64,000 nucleotides of DNA. Origin: Nitrosomonas eutropha. Lineage in GTDB: Bacteria > Pseudomonadota > Gammaproteobacteria > Burkholderiales > Nitrosomonadaceae. The position numbers were made by a program, and so were the translations under genes. A model generated the notes under the pieces. The model ran no database searches. It was given only the letters and a program-made list of their open reading frames with translations, and was not told the DNA's origin. The stretch spans positions 62,001-126,000 of the forward strand of contig NZ_FPBL01000003.1 of the NCBI RefSeq assembly GCF_900116685.1. The letters are read 5' to 3'. Positions 35,157 through 46,557 of this stretch are shown piece after piece. Numbering within the stretch: the stretch's first letter is position 1; the number at the start of each line of letters is the position of its first letter.

Positions 35157-36524
35157 TTACTCAGTCACATTTTCAGCAGGTAATACCCGGCTTTCAGGGA
35201 ACCACATCCTGAAAATACTGCCTGCTCCAGGTTGACTGGTAATTTCCATACTCGCCTGATGACGGTTCAGAACATGCTTGACGATAGCAAGCCCGAGGCC
35301 GGTACCACCAGTTTCGCGGGAACGACTGCGATCTACCCGATAAAAACGTTCTGTCAACCGGGGAATATGATTCGGCTCAATACCTATCCCGCTGTCCTGA
35401 ACATAAAACAGCCCTTTCCCATTTTCCACCGTCCAGTTCAGGGAAATCACCCCGTTTTCCGGGGTGTATCGCACAGCATTACTGATGAGGTTTTCAAATG
35501 CACTGCGCAGCTCATCTTCACTGCCAAGTAGCATGGCATGACTGACAAGATCAAGGGAAATAGTATGGCGACCAGCGCTCAATGATTGGGCTTCCTGATA
35601 AAGCTCCTGTAACAGCTTAACGATATCCACCTTTTCTTCAGCCAGATTATTTCCGGCATTCTCCAATCGGGATAGCGTTAGCAAATCCTCTACCAGACGA
35701 CGCATGCGGGTAGCCTGGTCAAACATCAGTCGCAGCGCATTTTTCTCCATGTCACCGGATACCTTGTTTTCCTCCAGCAGCGTTTCAAGAAACCCTCCAA
35801 TCACTGTCAAAGGTGTACGCAATTCATGCGAGACATTCGCAACAAAATCGCGCCGCATAATTTCAAGTTTTTCAAAACGTGTCACATCCCGACTGATCAG
35901 CAGTTTTTCCCTGTCACCATAAGGTACAATCTGAATAGAAAGCAGCGTATCGCGAAAACGTGTCTGATTGAGCAGAAAAGGTTTGCTGAAATCTCCCGCA
36001 TCAAGATAGGCCACAAATCGCACCTGACGTACCATGCGACTAATATGCTGGCCGGCATCCATCCCAAGATTGAGACCCAGGTGCAACTCGGCAGACGAAT
36101 TGCACCACTCGATCTGATCCTTGTCGCCCAGGATGACAATTCCTTCTGGCAAAGCAGATGTTGCGCGCTGTAATCGCTCCAGCGAGATATTCAATCCCAG
36201 GCGCTCCTTATCGCTACGCCTGACGAAACGGGCCAATCTGGCAAAAACGACCCCCCACAAACCAGATCTATCGGGCACTGTCGAATAGGAATAATCCGAG
36301 TGGCGTAACCATTGATCCAGACAATACAATGTATGAAGATGGTAAATCACAATCCCGAGCAGGATGATGCTGTACAGACCCAGCACGATCGCTGTATCAA
36401 ATATCATTCCCGTCAATGCGGCAATAATGGTCAGCCATAAAATGGGAGCAAGACTTAGCCAGAAGGTATTCACGTAATTATGAGCCGTGACAAGATTGAT
36501 TTTTCGGTGCAGCTCCGGCGCCAA
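35157..36524 (-). CDS. phoR: Phosphate-regulon-type sensor histidine kinase PhoR
   Basis: The 455-residue kinase has two N-terminal membrane helices (about residues 22-60) without a large periplasmic loop, a PAS-like domain (ALPEGIVILGDKDQIEWCNS), and HisKA with ANVSHELRTPLTVIGGFLET. The ATPase domain follows (N box ENLISNAVRYTPE, G1 DSGIGIEPNHIPRLTERFYR, G2 GGTGLGLAIV). This is the PhoR plan. The frame has no ATG start: TTG at 36524 has a GGAA site upstream, and GTG at 36473 (VNTFWLSL) is the alternative. No phoB is in the window; its usual place upstream is taken by a YheT-like hydrolase. Confidence 0.88.
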   Translation of the reverse strand: MAPELHRKINLVTAHNYVNTFWLSLAPILWLTIIAALTGMIFDTAIVLGLYSIILLGIVIYHLHTLYCLDQWLRHSDYSYSTVPDRSGLWGVVFARLARFVRRSDKERLGLNISLERLQRATSALPEGIVILGDKDQIEWCNSSAELHLGLNLGMDAGQHISRMVRQVRFVAYLDAGDFSKPFLLNQTRFRDTLLSIQIVPYGDREKLLISRDVTRFEKLEIMRRDFVANVSHELRTPLTVIGGFLETLLEENKVSGDMEKNALRLMFDQATRMRRLVEDLLTLSRLENAGNNLAEEKVDIVKLLQELYQEAQSLSAGRHTISLDLVSHAMLLGSEDELRSAFENLISNAVRYTPENGVISLNWTVENGKGLFYVQDSGIGIEPNHIPRLTERFYRVDRSRSRETGGTGLGLAIVKHVLNRHQASMEITSQPGAGSIFRMWFPESRVLPAENVTE

Positions 36525-36570
36525 CCGCTTTTTCCAACTTCATCCTTCACCCTGGAATATTGTCCGGATC

Positions 36571-37572
36571 TTATAAAAGCGAAAAGAAATTTACGATGCG
36601 CTGCGGCAGCCAATCCAGTTTTCCTGGAAAAGCACCATACATAAAGCCAACATGCCCTCCCTGCTGCGGAAATTCCAGTGAAACGAAAGGAGATACTTCG
36701 GATCTCTGTGGCAGCACACTTTCGGGCAAAAAAGGATCATTGCGCGCATTGATCAGCAATGTTGGCACACGAACAGATCCAAGCCACGGTTTGCTGCTGG
36801 ATTGGCGCCAGTAATCATCCGTATCCCGGAAACCATGCAACGGTGCTGTAACCAGATTATCAAACTCGTACAATGAATTACAGGCCGCAACCGCCTTGGC
36901 ATCCAGCAAACCAGGAAACTGTTTATTTTTTTTCAGCGCCTTGCGTTTAAGGGTGATAAGAAAATGATGGGTATAAACCCGGTTAAAACCGAAATCGAGC
37001 ACCTTGCCGGCTACTGCCAAGTCAAGAGGAACAGAAACTGCTACGGTACCTGCGATCAATCTGGCTGCCTGGGTGCCTTGCTCACCCAGCCATTTCAGCA
37101 GCGCATTGCCACCAAGCGATATACCAACAACATAACAGACGGTGTTTTGTTTGCGCGAATCGTTCTGCTGCGTCACATAGCGCAACATACGATCAATATC
37201 TTGCGAATCACCGGCATGGTAAGCACGCGGCAAACGATTGGGAGATCCGGAACAACCACGAAAATGAATAACAACACCACGCCAGCGCAATGTTTGTAAG
37301 AATCGCATAATACTCAACGCATAATGGCTTTGTGAATTGCCCTCCAAACCATGAAACAGAATGACCAGCGGTTTATCCGGCTCCCCCTCCAGCCAGTCAA
37401 TATCAATAAAATCTCCGTCATCCATCTCCCAGCGCTCACGCTGGTAACGAATTGCCGGATTCAGATTAACGAAATAAGGAAAAATGGTCTGTGCGTTTCC
37501 TCCGGGAAGCCATCCGGGGGCATGATAAGACTGGAGCAACCGGGATCCGGGTAAAGAAAAACGGGTAGTCAT
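36571..37572 (-). CDS. YheT family alpha/beta hydrolase
   Basis: The 333-residue hydrolase has the YheT/AB-hydrolase-4 pattern: GWLPGGNAQTIFPYF near the start, LVILFHGLEGNSQSHYALS, HFRGCSGSPNRLPRAYHAGD, the nucleophile Ser in VGISLGGNALLKWLGE, the Asp in NARNDPFLP and the His in GGHVGFM. The substrate is not known; lipids or short esters are likely. The ATG at 37572 is preferred over a TTG at 37587. It follows proB by 50 bases in the same direction. Confidence 0.9.
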   Translation of the reverse strand: MTTRFSLPGSRLLQSYHAPGWLPGGNAQTIFPYFVNLNPAIRYQRERWEMDDGDFIDIDWLEGEPDKPLVILFHGLEGNSQSHYALSIMRFLQTLRWRGVVIHFRGCSGSPNRLPRAYHAGDSQDIDRMLRYVTQQNDSRKQNTVCYVVGISLGGNALLKWLGEQGTQAARLIAGTVAVSVPLDLAVAGKVLDFGFNRVYTHHFLITLKRKALKKNKQFPGLLDAKAVAACNSLYEFDNLVTAPLHGFRDTDDYWRQSSSKPWLGSVRVPTLLINARNDPFLPESVLPQRSEVSPFVSLEFPQQGGHVGFMYGAFPGKLDWLPQRIVNFFSLL

Positions 37573-37622
37573 TGTAAATAGTATCAAACCTTCTAAACAG
37601 ATAAATCCGGCAGATTAAGCCA

Positions 37623-38744
37623 TTACAAAATAACCAGATTATCTCTGTGAATAAGCTCATATTCACCTACATAACCCAGTACAGTTTCGATCTGGCTGGA
37701 GGGGCGACGCATGATCTTGTGTGACTCACGTGCGCTGTAATTGATCAGGCCACGGGCAATTTCGCGGCCACTGGCATTCAGGCAGGATATGGCCTCACCT
37801 CGTTCAAAATCTCCTCTCACCTCCACCACACCGATAGGCAGCAGACTTTTGCCTCCAGACAGCAATGCTCTGCTGGCGCCATCATCTAATACTACGCTGC
37901 CCCGCACCTGAAGATGATCGGCCAACCATAACTTGCGCGCAACCTTCACCGGCATATCGGCCAGCAGACTGGTTCCAACAACCTCTCCATTTGCCAGATG
38001 AACCAGCACATTTTCCGTTCTGCCTGATGCAATCACTGTATGAGCCCCACTGCGAGCAGCCCGCCTGGCCGCCATCACTTTACTCTGCATACCACCACGA
38101 CCGATACTACTACCCGCTCCGCCAGCCATGATCTCGATATGTGGATCACTGACACTGATTTCAGAAATCAGTGTTGCATCGGCATGCTTGCGCGGATCCC
38201 CCGTAAACAGACCCTCTTGATCAGTCAGGATAACCAGCACCTCAGCTTCAATCAAATTGGCAACCAGTGCCGCCAGATTATCATTGTCACCAAACCGGAT
38301 TTCATCAGAAACTACTGTGTCGTTCTCATTGATAATTGGCACAATATCCAGATTCAACAATGTGAGAATCGTCGAACGGGCATTCAGATAGCGTTTACGA
38401 CTCGATAAATCATCATGGGTCAGCAGAATCTGGGCAGTCAGCAATTTATATTCACTGAAACAATCTGCATAGGCCTGAGCAAGATCCATCTGACCGACTG
38501 CCGCTGCCGCCTGTAACTCGTAGAGCGCAGCAGGACGCGTTTTCCAGCCCAGGCGCTGCATACCTTCGGCAACCGCTCCAGAGGAAACCAGCACAACTTC
38601 CTTGCCCATTTTTTTGAGTCGGGAAATTTGCCCAGCCCAACCTCCAAGCACCTGACGATCAAGGCCGTTTCCTTCGTTCGTCACCAGACTGCTGCCAACC
38701 TTTACAACAATCCGACGGGCAGATTGCAGAATTGATTGTGTCAT
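37623..38744 (-). CDS. proB: Glutamate 5-kinase
   Basis: ProB phosphorylates glutamate in the first step of proline synthesis. The 373-residue protein has the amino-acid-kinase domain ([64 protein letters not shown]) and a C-terminal PUA domain ([20 protein letters not shown]). The ATG at 38744 is 5 bases past the obgE stop. The obgE-proB order is common in proteobacteria. Confidence 0.96.
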   Translation of the reverse strand: MTQSILQSARRIVVKVGSSLVTNEGNGLDRQVLGGWAGQISRLKKMGKEVVLVSSGAVAEGMQRLGWKTRPAALYELQAAAAVGQMDLAQAYADCFSEYKLLTAQILLTHDDLSSRKRYLNARSTILTLLNLDIVPIINENDTVVSDEIRFGDNDNLAALVANLIEAEVLVILTDQEGLFTGDPRKHADATLISEISVSDPHIEIMAGGAGSSIGRGGMQSKVMAARRAARSGAHTVIASGRTENVLVHLANGEVVGTSLLADMPVKVARKLWLADHLQVRGSVVLDDGASRALLSGGKSLLPIGVVEVRGDFERGEAISCLNASGREIARGLINYSARESHKIMRRPSSQIETVLGYVGEYELIHRDNLVIL

Positions 38745-38749
38745 AAGAA

Positions 38750-39907
<1,158 letters not shown>

Positions 39908-39910
39908 TCA

Positions 39911-40168
39911 TTAGGAAGGAATAACTGCAACTGTTCTCCGATTCAGCCGCCCCCTAATGGTAAAAACAATTTTCCCATCCACTTTAGCAAACAGAGTGTG
40001 ATCACGTCCGATTCCTACATTATCACCCGGGTGGAACTGGGTACCACGCTGGCGCACGATGATTCCACCTGCCCTGATTATTTCACCACCGTAACGCTTC
40101 ACCCCCAGTCTCTTGGAATGAGAATCACGCCCGTTTCTGGAGCTTCCGCCCGCTTTTTTATGTGCCAT
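39911..40168 (-). CDS. rpmA: 50S ribosomal protein L27
   Basis: The 85-residue protein is standard L27: [60 protein letters not shown]. The N-terminal tail reaches the peptidyl-transferase centre. It follows rplU by 12 bases. Confidence 0.98.
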   Translation of the reverse strand: MAHKKAGGSSRNGRDSHSKRLGVKRYGGEIIRAGGIIVRQRGTQFHPGDNVGIGRDHTLFAKVDGKIVFTIRGRLNRRTVAVIPS

Positions 40169-40180
40169 GAATCAATCTCC

Positions 40181-40492
40181 TTATGCAGAAATACCGGTTA
40201 TCTGAATCTCAGTATAATTCTGACGGTGCCCCTGTTGTTTCCGGTAATGTTTGCGACGGCGCATTTTGAATATACGTATTTTGTCACGTCGCCCGTGGCT
40301 GATTACTGTTGCGCTGACTTTTGCCTGATCGAGTAACGGCGCACCCGTAGAAACAATTTCTCCATCCGCAACCATCAGCACCTGATCCAGCTGAATATCA
40401 CTCCCTACTTCCGCGGGCAGTGTTTCCACTTTCAATTTATTCCCGACCTGAACTCGGTACTGTTTACCACCTGTCTTGATTACTGCGTACAT
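40181..40492 (-). CDS. rplU: 50S ribosomal protein L21
   Basis: The 103-residue protein is standard L21: [20 protein letters not shown] and the Arg/Lys-rich [20 protein letters not shown]. The ATG at 40492 follows GGGAGAT; a start 6 bases upstream is less likely. It is the first gene of the leftward rplU-rpmA unit and divergent from gshA. Confidence 0.97.
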   Translation of the reverse strand: MYAVIKTGGKQYRVQVGNKLKVETLPAEVGSDIQLDQVLMVADGEIVSTGAPLLDQAKVSATVISHGRRDKIRIFKMRRRKHYRKQQGHRQNYTEIQITGISA

Positions 40493-40690
40493 ATCCATCT
40501 CCCGTCCTAGAACCGCGCATTATAATAACATACGCGGATTTTGTGTAATAAATTCAATCGTGCCACGACATGCGACATTTAAAATAAGTACTCTTTCAAG
40601 TGTGCTTATTACCTTCTTTTGCAGACAGAATCTGCCCGTTCAGGTGCAGTGTTATAATTAGCCGGTTTATTTCCAAGTAATGGATATCTC

Positions 40691-42001
40691 ATGCCGGTAC
40701 CCCATCTCACCAATACCCTGAATGCACCCACCTTCGATCTGGAAAAACGCATTCTTGCAGCCAAGCCAACTATCGAACACTGGTTACGCAAGCAATGGCA
40801 ACACCATACTGTGCCTTTTTATTGCTCAGTAGATCTACGCAACAGTGGTTTCAAACTGGCACCGGTTGATACCAATCTGTTTCCTGGCGGATTCAACAAC
40901 CTTAATCCGGCTTTCATCCCACTATGCATTCAGGCGATGATGAATGCCGTCGAAAAGATCTGTCCGGACGCACATAATGTTTTGCTGATTCCAGAAAATC
41001 ACACCCGCAATATTTTCTATCTGCAAAATATTGCCATGTTGCAGTCCATCATGCAGCAGGCTGGTATGAATATCCGTATCGGCTCACTATTGCCAGAAAT
41101 TGATCACCCTGTATCCGTACCACTACCTAGTGGCGAACCTTTGTTACTGGAACCAGTACAGCGCAAGGGGAACAAGCTGTTTGTTCAGGATTTTGACCCT
41201 TGTGCCATACTTCTGAATAACGATCTGTCCGGCGGAGTACCTGAAATCCTGCAAAATCTGGATCAGACAATTATCCCACCCCTCCATGCAGGCTGGGCCA
41301 CTCGCCGTAAATCCTGGCATTTCAGCGCCTACGACAATGTAGCACAGGACTTTGCAGAGCTGATCAACATTGATCCCTGGCTTATCAACCCCTATTTTAC
41401 CGCTTGCGGGAAAGTTGATTTTCAAGAAAAAGAGGGATTGGATTGTGTCGCTGCGGCTGTAGATGAAATTCTGAACCAGATCAGGGAAAAATACGCACAA
41501 CATGGAATCAATGAAAAGCCGTTTGTTATCGTCAAGGCTGATTCAGGCACTTACGGCATGGGAATCATGAGTATCAAAGATGGGGCTGAAGTCTACAAAC
41601 TTAACCGTAAACAGCGCAACAAAATGACGACAATCAAGGAGGGGTTGGTTGTGAAAAATGTACTGGTGCAAGAAGGAGTACACACATTTGAGAATATTCA
41701 CCAAGCCGTAGCAGAACCCGTTATCTACATGATCGATCATCACGTAGTGGGAGGATTCTATCGGGTTCACACCAGTCGGGGCATTGATGAAAACCTGAAT
41801 GCACCAGGCATGCATTTTGTGCCATTAGCATTTGATACCACCTGTATGCAGACCGATCCCTCCGCCCCTCCAGATGCAACTCCTAATCGTTTTTATACCT
41901 ATGGTGTAATTGCCAGGCTGGCGCTGCTTGCCTCTGCCATCGAGCTGGAACGGTATATTCAACCCTCATTGTCCACACTGGCAATGGCCGAAACCCGATG
42001 A
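40691..42001 (+). CDS. gshA: Glutamate-cysteine ligase
   Basis: The 436-residue enzyme is of the proteobacterial GshA type that differs from the E. coli form (TLNAPTFDLEKRI, VDTNLFPGGFNNLNP, LLIPENHTRN, FVIVKADSGTYGMGIMSIKD). It makes gamma-glutamylcysteine from glutamate, cysteine and ATP, the first step to glutathione. It overlaps gshB by 4 bases (ATGA), so the full two-step pathway is one operon. Confidence 0.92.
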   Translation: MPVPHLTNTLNAPTFDLEKRILAAKPTIEHWLRKQWQHHTVPFYCSVDLRNSGFKLAPVDTNLFPGGFNNLNPAFIPLCIQAMMNAVEKICPDAHNVLLIPENHTRNIFYLQNIAMLQSIMQQAGMNIRIGSLLPEIDHPVSVPLPSGEPLLLEPVQRKGNKLFVQDFDPCAILLNNDLSGGVPEILQNLDQTIIPPLHAGWATRRKSWHFSAYDNVAQDFAELINIDPWLINPYFTACGKVDFQEKEGLDCVAAAVDEILNQIREKYAQHGINEKPFVIVKADSGTYGMGIMSIKDGAEVYKLNRKQRNKMTTIKEGLVVKNVLVQEGVHTFENIHQAVAEPVIYMIDHHVVGGFYRVHTSRGIDENLNAPGMHFVPLAFDTTCMQTDPSAPPDATPNRFYTYGVIARLALLASAIELERYIQPSLSTLAMAETR

Positions 42002-42948
42002 AACTGGCTTTTATTCTGGATCCGCTCGACAGTATCAAAATTGGCAAGGATTCCAGCTATGCCATGATGTGTGAAGCGGCGTCCCGTCACCATCAACTGT
42101 ATACCCTGCAACAAAGTGGCCTGGCCTGGAAAAATCACCAGGTAATTGGTTTCGCACGATCACTAACACTCATCGATCCACCAGATAATCCTCATCGCTG
42201 GTATGAGGAAGGCATTGTGGAAGAAATTCCACTGGCCGAATTTGATGCCGTGCTCATGCGCAAGGATCCTCCCTTCGACACCGAGTATATCTACAGCACC
42301 TATCTGCTCGAACTGGCCGAACGTCAGGGTGCTTATGTTGTGAACAGTCCACGGGGCATTCGTGACCACAACGAAAAATTGGCAATCACAGAGTTTCCAC
42401 AATTTATACCCTCTTCACTGGTAACCAGCCAGGAACAGCTGATTCTCCAGTTTCTTGCCGAACATGAGGATATTATCCTGAAACCGCTGGATGGCATGGG
42501 AGGTGCTGGTATTTTTCGCATGCAGAATACCGACCATAATATTGGCGTCATCATCGAAACGCTAACGCGTTATGGCACCCGTACCATCATGGCACAACGC
42601 TTTCTGCCGGAAATCCGCGAAGGAGACAAACGTATATTGCTAATTGCTGGGAAACCTGTCGATTACGCACTCGCGCGCATCCCCAAACCGGGAGAAACGC
42701 GTGGCAATCTGGCGGCTGGTGGCACCGGCAAAGTACAGCCGCTGTCAGCACGTGACAGGAAAATTTCCGAAGAACTCGGACAAATCCTCTATGCTCGCGG
42801 CCTGATGCTGATAGGTCTGGATGTCATCGGCAACCATCTAACAGAAATAAATGTCACCAGCCCGACCGGTATGCGGGAAATCTCTGATCAAACAGGAATA
42901 AATGTTGCAGGGCTAATGATTGATGCACTAGAACAAAACATTCATTGA
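41998..42948 (+). CDS. gshB: Glutathione synthetase
   Basis: The 316-residue ATP-grasp enzyme adds glycine to gamma-glutamylcysteine. Marks are MKLAFILDPLDSIKIGKDSS, MRKDPPFDTEYIYSTYLLEL, ILKPLDGMGGAGIFRM, GGTGKVQPLSARD and the C-terminal EINVTSPTGMREI. Length and motifs are as in E. coli GshB. It is followed by a clear terminator. Confidence 0.96.
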   Translation: MKLAFILDPLDSIKIGKDSSYAMMCEAASRHHQLYTLQQSGLAWKNHQVIGFARSLTLIDPPDNPHRWYEEGIVEEIPLAEFDAVLMRKDPPFDTEYIYSTYLLELAERQGAYVVNSPRGIRDHNEKLAITEFPQFIPSSLVTSQEQLILQFLAEHEDIILKPLDGMGGAGIFRMQNTDHNIGVIIETLTRYGTRTIMAQRFLPEIREGDKRILLIAGKPVDYALARIPKPGETRGNLAAGGTGKVQPLSARDRKISEELGQILYARGLMLIGLDVIGNHLTEINVTSPTGMREISDQTGINVAGLMIDALEQNIH

Positions 42949-42970
42949 AATACTAAAGAAGTGGCGTAAA

Positions 42971-42998
42971 AAAAGGCCTGATTAACAGGCCCTTTTTA
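42971..42998. terminator. Bidirectional intrinsic terminator after gshB
   Basis: AAAA-GGCCTG (42975-42980) pairs with CAGGCC (42986-42991), followed by CTTTTT on the plus strand; the A run on the other side serves the convergent gene at 43014-43289. Confidence 0.85.
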
Positions 42999-43013
42999 TG
43001 CAAATAAAACGGA

Positions 43014-43289
43014 TTAATAACCACCTTTCCAGGCGTCACCCGATTTTTCTCTCGCTTGCTGAACAACCGCTACGGCATCGCCACATTTTACTCTGACGAT
43101 TTTTCCATTTTCGACCTCAGTATGGCTTTTCACGATATCAGTTGGTTTTTTATCTTTGCAAGCCAGATAGTTCAACAAATCCTTGGCACTGATTGGTGCT
43201 AAGGAAGACTCCAAGTTACCACTTGCAAACGTTGCTGTGGAACCCAGTACAAAAATAGAAACGAAAGCTGCGACGATCACCTTGTTCAT
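43014..43289 (-). CDS. Small secreted two-cysteine protein (possibly HdeA-like)
   Basis: The 91-residue product begins MNKVIVAAFVSIFVLGSTAT, a Sec signal peptide cleaved near FASG. The mature part has two cysteines (YLACKDKKP and VRVKCGDAV), which could form one disulfide, and the ISAKDLLNYLACKD segment recalls HdeA/HdeB acid chaperones. The likeness is limited. The ATG at 43289 is preferred: GAGGAG lies 5 bases upstream. Confidence 0.7.
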   Translation of the reverse strand: MNKVIVAAFVSIFVLGSTATFASGNLESSLAPISAKDLLNYLACKDKKPTDIVKSHTEVENGKIVRVKCGDAVAVVQQAREKSGDAWKGGY

Positions 43290-43718
43290 TTGCACTCCTC
43301 TTCAAATTTCCTAAAACAAATCTCTTACCTGATAACCTTTCAGGCCTCCCTGTAATCCGCCCCCTGATCAGTATTTCCCGGCCTGAAAAACCGGTTCAAA
43401 TCATCGGCACAGATCACCAGCCGACACTTCATCCCTCCCGTCGGCTATGGTTAATACAAACCGGCTACATTCTATCAAGTAATTCATTACTGTTGCATCT
43501 AAAAACAAACGGCTTACTGTTTTTCCCTTACTCGCCATCCGCAACAAAAAAGAAAATGTGGCCGAGCAGTTTGTCGTCCATCATCCTTAAAGTACAACAT
43601 AAAGCTACTTCTTTTGTTTTGCACATTTTTCTGCATCAGGTATGCTGCCATATACTGGATACACCGATTTGATTCGAATCCTGAATCTTCTCCGTCCTGA
43701 CAAACTGACTGAATCATC
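43290..43718. other. Gap without recognised gene
   Basis: A 68-codon minus-strand frame (43514-43720) has no recognisable features. Nothing else is seen; the promoters of the two divergent flanking genes should lie here. Confidence 0.35.
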
Positions 43719-44189
43719 ATGGATCACAACATTCATCGTCCGCGCACACTAATTCTCCCGCCCGCACCCTACGCTGCAGCCATACTCGCCGGCTGGTGGA
43801 TTGATCGTAACATTCAGGCACTCCACTGGGGCTGGAGTGCGGCAACCCGGCCACTCGGTTGGCTGGGTATAATCGCGGGATTAGTGCTGCTTGCATGGAC
43901 AGCCATCATTCTCTGGCGCTATCGAACTACCGTCAACCCCTATAAAGCAGCCTCCAGCCTGTGCACTACCGGACCATTCCGCTACAGCCGCAACCCGATT
44001 TATCTCGGCGACTGGTTAATTTTTATCGGTACCTCGATACTGCTGTCAACCTGGTGGCCACTGTTCTTCGCACCGCTGATCTGGGCAATACTACGCTACG
44101 GTGTCATACGCCATGAAGAAGCACACCTTGAAGCCAGATTTGGAGATGTCTATCGGGACTACAAAACCAGAGTGCGACGCTGGCTCTGA
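43719..44189 (+). CDS. Isoprenylcysteine carboxyl methyltransferase family protein
   Basis: The 156-residue membrane protein has four hydrophobic segments and the family's C-terminal motif: LCTTGPFRYSRNPIYLGDWL, RYGVIRHEEAHLEARFGDVY and RDYKTRVRRWL. These match the SAM-binding end of ICMT/PEMT-like methyltransferases. Bacterial members have no known protein substrate; a lipid or small thiol is possible. It is transcribed alone. Confidence 0.85.
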   Translation: MDHNIHRPRTLILPPAPYAAAILAGWWIDRNIQALHWGWSAATRPLGWLGIIAGLVLLAWTAIILWRYRTTVNPYKAASSLCTTGPFRYSRNPIYLGDWLIFIGTSILLSTWWPLFFAPLIWAILRYGVIRHEEAHLEARFGDVYRDYKTRVRRWL

Positions 44190-44293
44190 GATATCCCTAA
44201 AGCATACCTCCACCTCAACAAATTATGCCTCTCCGGCTTACTTCTACACAACCACCTGTTTCATCCTCACCCGCTATACATAAAACCCCTGAT

Positions 44294-44325
44294 ATTGCGA
44301 ACGTAAGCGGCACGAAGTAATCCAG
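44294..44325. repeat. REP-like palindromic repeat
   Basis: ATTGCGAACGTAAGCG...GAAGTAATCCAG is a diverged copy of the unit at 13.5-13.8 kb and 16.75 kb, placed between the methyltransferase gene and the fliD promoter. Confidence 0.5.
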
Positions 44326-44346
44326 AAACGATATTAACAGAATGTG

Positions 44347-44373
44347 TAAAGTCACTTTCGTTCTTGCCGTTAT
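44347..44373 (+). promoter_or_regulatory. Sigma-28 (FliA) promoter of fliDST
   Basis: TAAAGTCA, 11 bases, GCCGTTAT closely matches the flagellar consensus TAAAGTTT-N11-GCCGATAA. It is 69 bases upstream of the fliD ATG. This places fliD, fliS and fliT in the late flagellar class. Confidence 0.85.
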
Positions 44374-44441
44374 GGTGTCTCAGCGTCGCCACAGCTTAAT
44401 TGACGATCTTGTGAACACAGAACAAACCAAGGATATAGACC

Positions 44442-46499
44442 ATGCTTTCATCACCAGGAATCGGCTCGGGGCTGGATATCAGCGGGATTATCAGCAAACT
44501 GATGCAGGTTGAACAGCGTCCGCTCACTCAGCTTAATACCAAAGAGGCGAAACAACAGGCGCAACTTTCTGCCTTTGGCAGTCTGAAAAGCGCCTTGTCA
44601 TCGTTTCAGGATAGTGCGAAAGCGCTGGCAAAACCTGCGCTGTTTACCGGCTTCAAGGTTGCGCTGGCGGATCAGTCGCAGGCGACGGTGAGTGCTTCGG
44701 ACAAAGCTGCGATAGGTTCGCATGAGATTGAAGTACAGTCACTGGCGCAGGCGCAGAAAATCAAGTCAGAAGCATTTGCCACCACCAGTACCGCTATTGG
44801 CAGCGGGTCACTAACGGTGGAATTTGGTACCTATTATAACGCGGACGGGACGTTTACCACCAACGCAGAGAAGTCGGCCCAAACCATCACAATCGATCCG
44901 GCCAAATCCTCGTTAGGTGATATCCGCAACACGATCAATGAAGCAAATGCCGGTGTGACTGCCAGCATCGTCAATGACGGTAGCGGCAACCGGCTGGTAA
45001 TTGCTTCTAAAGATACCGGATTGGCCAATGCACTGAAGATTACGGTGGCCGATGCAGATGGTAACCACACCAATAGCGCTGGATTATCCAAATTGGCTTT
45101 TGATGCTTCCACCAGCGGAATGACCGAAACAGTAGCAGCGAAAAATGCAGTCATGGTGATCGACGGTATTAGAGTGGAAAAATCTTCCAATACCATCAGC
45201 GATGCCCTGGAAGGCATGACGTTTAATCTGCTGAAAGCCAACCCCGGCACGAACACCACGCTGACAGTGGAGCAGGATAAGGCCAGCGTGGAAACAGCAG
45301 TGAAGGCGTTTGTCACAGCATACAACGAATTGGAAAAAACCATCGGCAGTCTCTCCCGTTACGATACTGCCAACAAACAGGCTTCGGTATTGACCGGGGA
45401 TTCCACCGTGCGCATGGTACAAAATCGGGTGCGAGCCATGCTGACCAGCAACCAATCAGCTATCGGGGGAATTAATTCACTATCCGAACTAGGTATCAGC
45501 TTCCAAAAAGATGGCACATTAAAACTGGACGACAGCAAACTGAGCGTAGTGCTGGCTGATCCGAATAAGCATATTGCAGCATTTTTTGGTGACATCCCTG
45601 GAACTACTAGCACTACTTCGACCACAATCAGCCAGACGGTCAATGTCAGCGATAGTTTGATTTCCATTATCAGCCAGCCACCCGTTTTCACACCAGGAAG
45701 TCTGGCAGTAAATATCAGCCAGATCGCTACGCAAGGCAGCGCCATTGCAAGCAAGGTGGCTGGATTGAATATTAGTGCTCCTTTTTTGGGGATGGGCGGC
45801 AACAACAAGCTGGATATGACTATCGACGGTGTTAGCAGCAGCATCACGCTGGCTACAGACTCGTACACGGCTGCAACACTCGCCGCAGAAGTTCAATCTA
45901 AGATAAACAGTAATACGACCTTTTCCAGTGCAGGTATCTCAGTTATCGTCACGCAAGATGCGGGCAAACTAAGCGTTATATCCAATCGTTATGGTTCGAC
46001 TTCCAGTGTAAATATCACTGGCGGTATTGGAAAGGCAGACCTGTTTGGCACACCTGTTCAAACAGCTGGCAAGAATGTGGCCGGAACAATCGGTGGCCAG
46101 GCTGCCACCGGCGCGGGCAAGGAGCTGAGCAACAACGGCCTCACACTAAAAATAGAAGGCAGCAGCATAGGTAGCCGAGGAACAGTAGATTTCGTGGAAA
46201 CCACGGAGCAAACCACATTTACCACTCCGCCAATCCCAGGATTCATGTCCCGGCTGGATCAGCTGCTCGATGGTATGGCAAGAAGCGATGGTCTGATCAA
46301 CAACCGCATGGATGGCATTAACAGCACGATCAAAGGCATAGGCAGACAGCGCGAGGCGCTGGAACATCGTCTGGGGGAAGTGGAGAAACGCCTGCGAGCG
46401 CAATTCACCGCACTGGATTCGATGGTTGCCAGCATGACCCAGACCAGCAATTACCTGCAACAGCAATTGGCAAATTTACCCAAGATTGGTGACAAATAA
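44442..46499 (+). CDS. fliD: Flagellar filament cap protein FliD
   Basis: FliD caps the flagellar filament and folds flagellin at the tip. The 685-residue protein has the N-terminal GIGSGLDISGIISKLMQVEQ coiled-coil region, a Ser/Thr/Ala-rich variable middle and the C-terminal coiled coil (RREALEHRLGEVEKRLRAQF-like end with LDSMVASMTQTSNYLQQQLA). It is longer than the E. coli protein (about 470 residues), mainly in the middle domains. fliS and fliT follow in the same direction. No fliC is in the window. Confidence 0.93.
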   Translation: MLSSPGIGSGLDISGIISKLMQVEQRPLTQLNTKEAKQQAQLSAFGSLKSALSSFQDSAKALAKPALFTGFKVALADQSQATVSASDKAAIGSHEIEVQSLAQAQKIKSEAFATTSTAIGSGSLTVEFGTYYNADGTFTTNAEKSAQTITIDPAKSSLGDIRNTINEANAGVTASIVNDGSGNRLVIASKDTGLANALKITVADADGNHTNSAGLSKLAFDASTSGMTETVAAKNAVMVIDGIRVEKSSNTISDALEGMTFNLLKANPGTNTTLTVEQDKASVETAVKAFVTAYNELEKTIGSLSRYDTANKQASVLTGDSTVRMVQNRVRAMLTSNQSAIGGINSLSELGISFQKDGTLKLDDSKLSVVLADPNKHIAAFFGDIPGTTSTTSTTISQTVNVSDSLISIISQPPVFTPGSLAVNISQIATQGSAIASKVAGLNISAPFLGMGGNNKLDMTIDGVSSSITLATDSYTAATLAAEVQSKINSNTTFSSAGISVIVTQDAGKLSVISNRYGSTSSVNITGGIGKADLFGTPVQTAGKNVAGTIGGQAATGAGKELSNNGLTLKIEGSSIGSRGTVDFVETTEQTTFTTPPIPGFMSRLDQLLDGMARSDGLINNRMDGINSTIKGIGRQREALEHRLGEVEKRLRAQFTALDSMVASMTQTSNYLQQQLANLPKIGDK

Positions 46500-46557
46500 T
46501 CGCGCCAGATAACGATCATTAACCAATATTCTCATTTCCGAAAAGGAGAAAGCGATC

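Noticed and set aside
43514-43720. 68-codon minus-strand frame
   Set aside because: No signal peptide, motif or ribosome site; it overlaps the start region of the next gene.
45359-45868. 169-codon minus-strand frame with hydrophobic stretches
   Set aside because: It is antisense to fliD and arises from its Thr/Ser/Ala-rich coding sequence.
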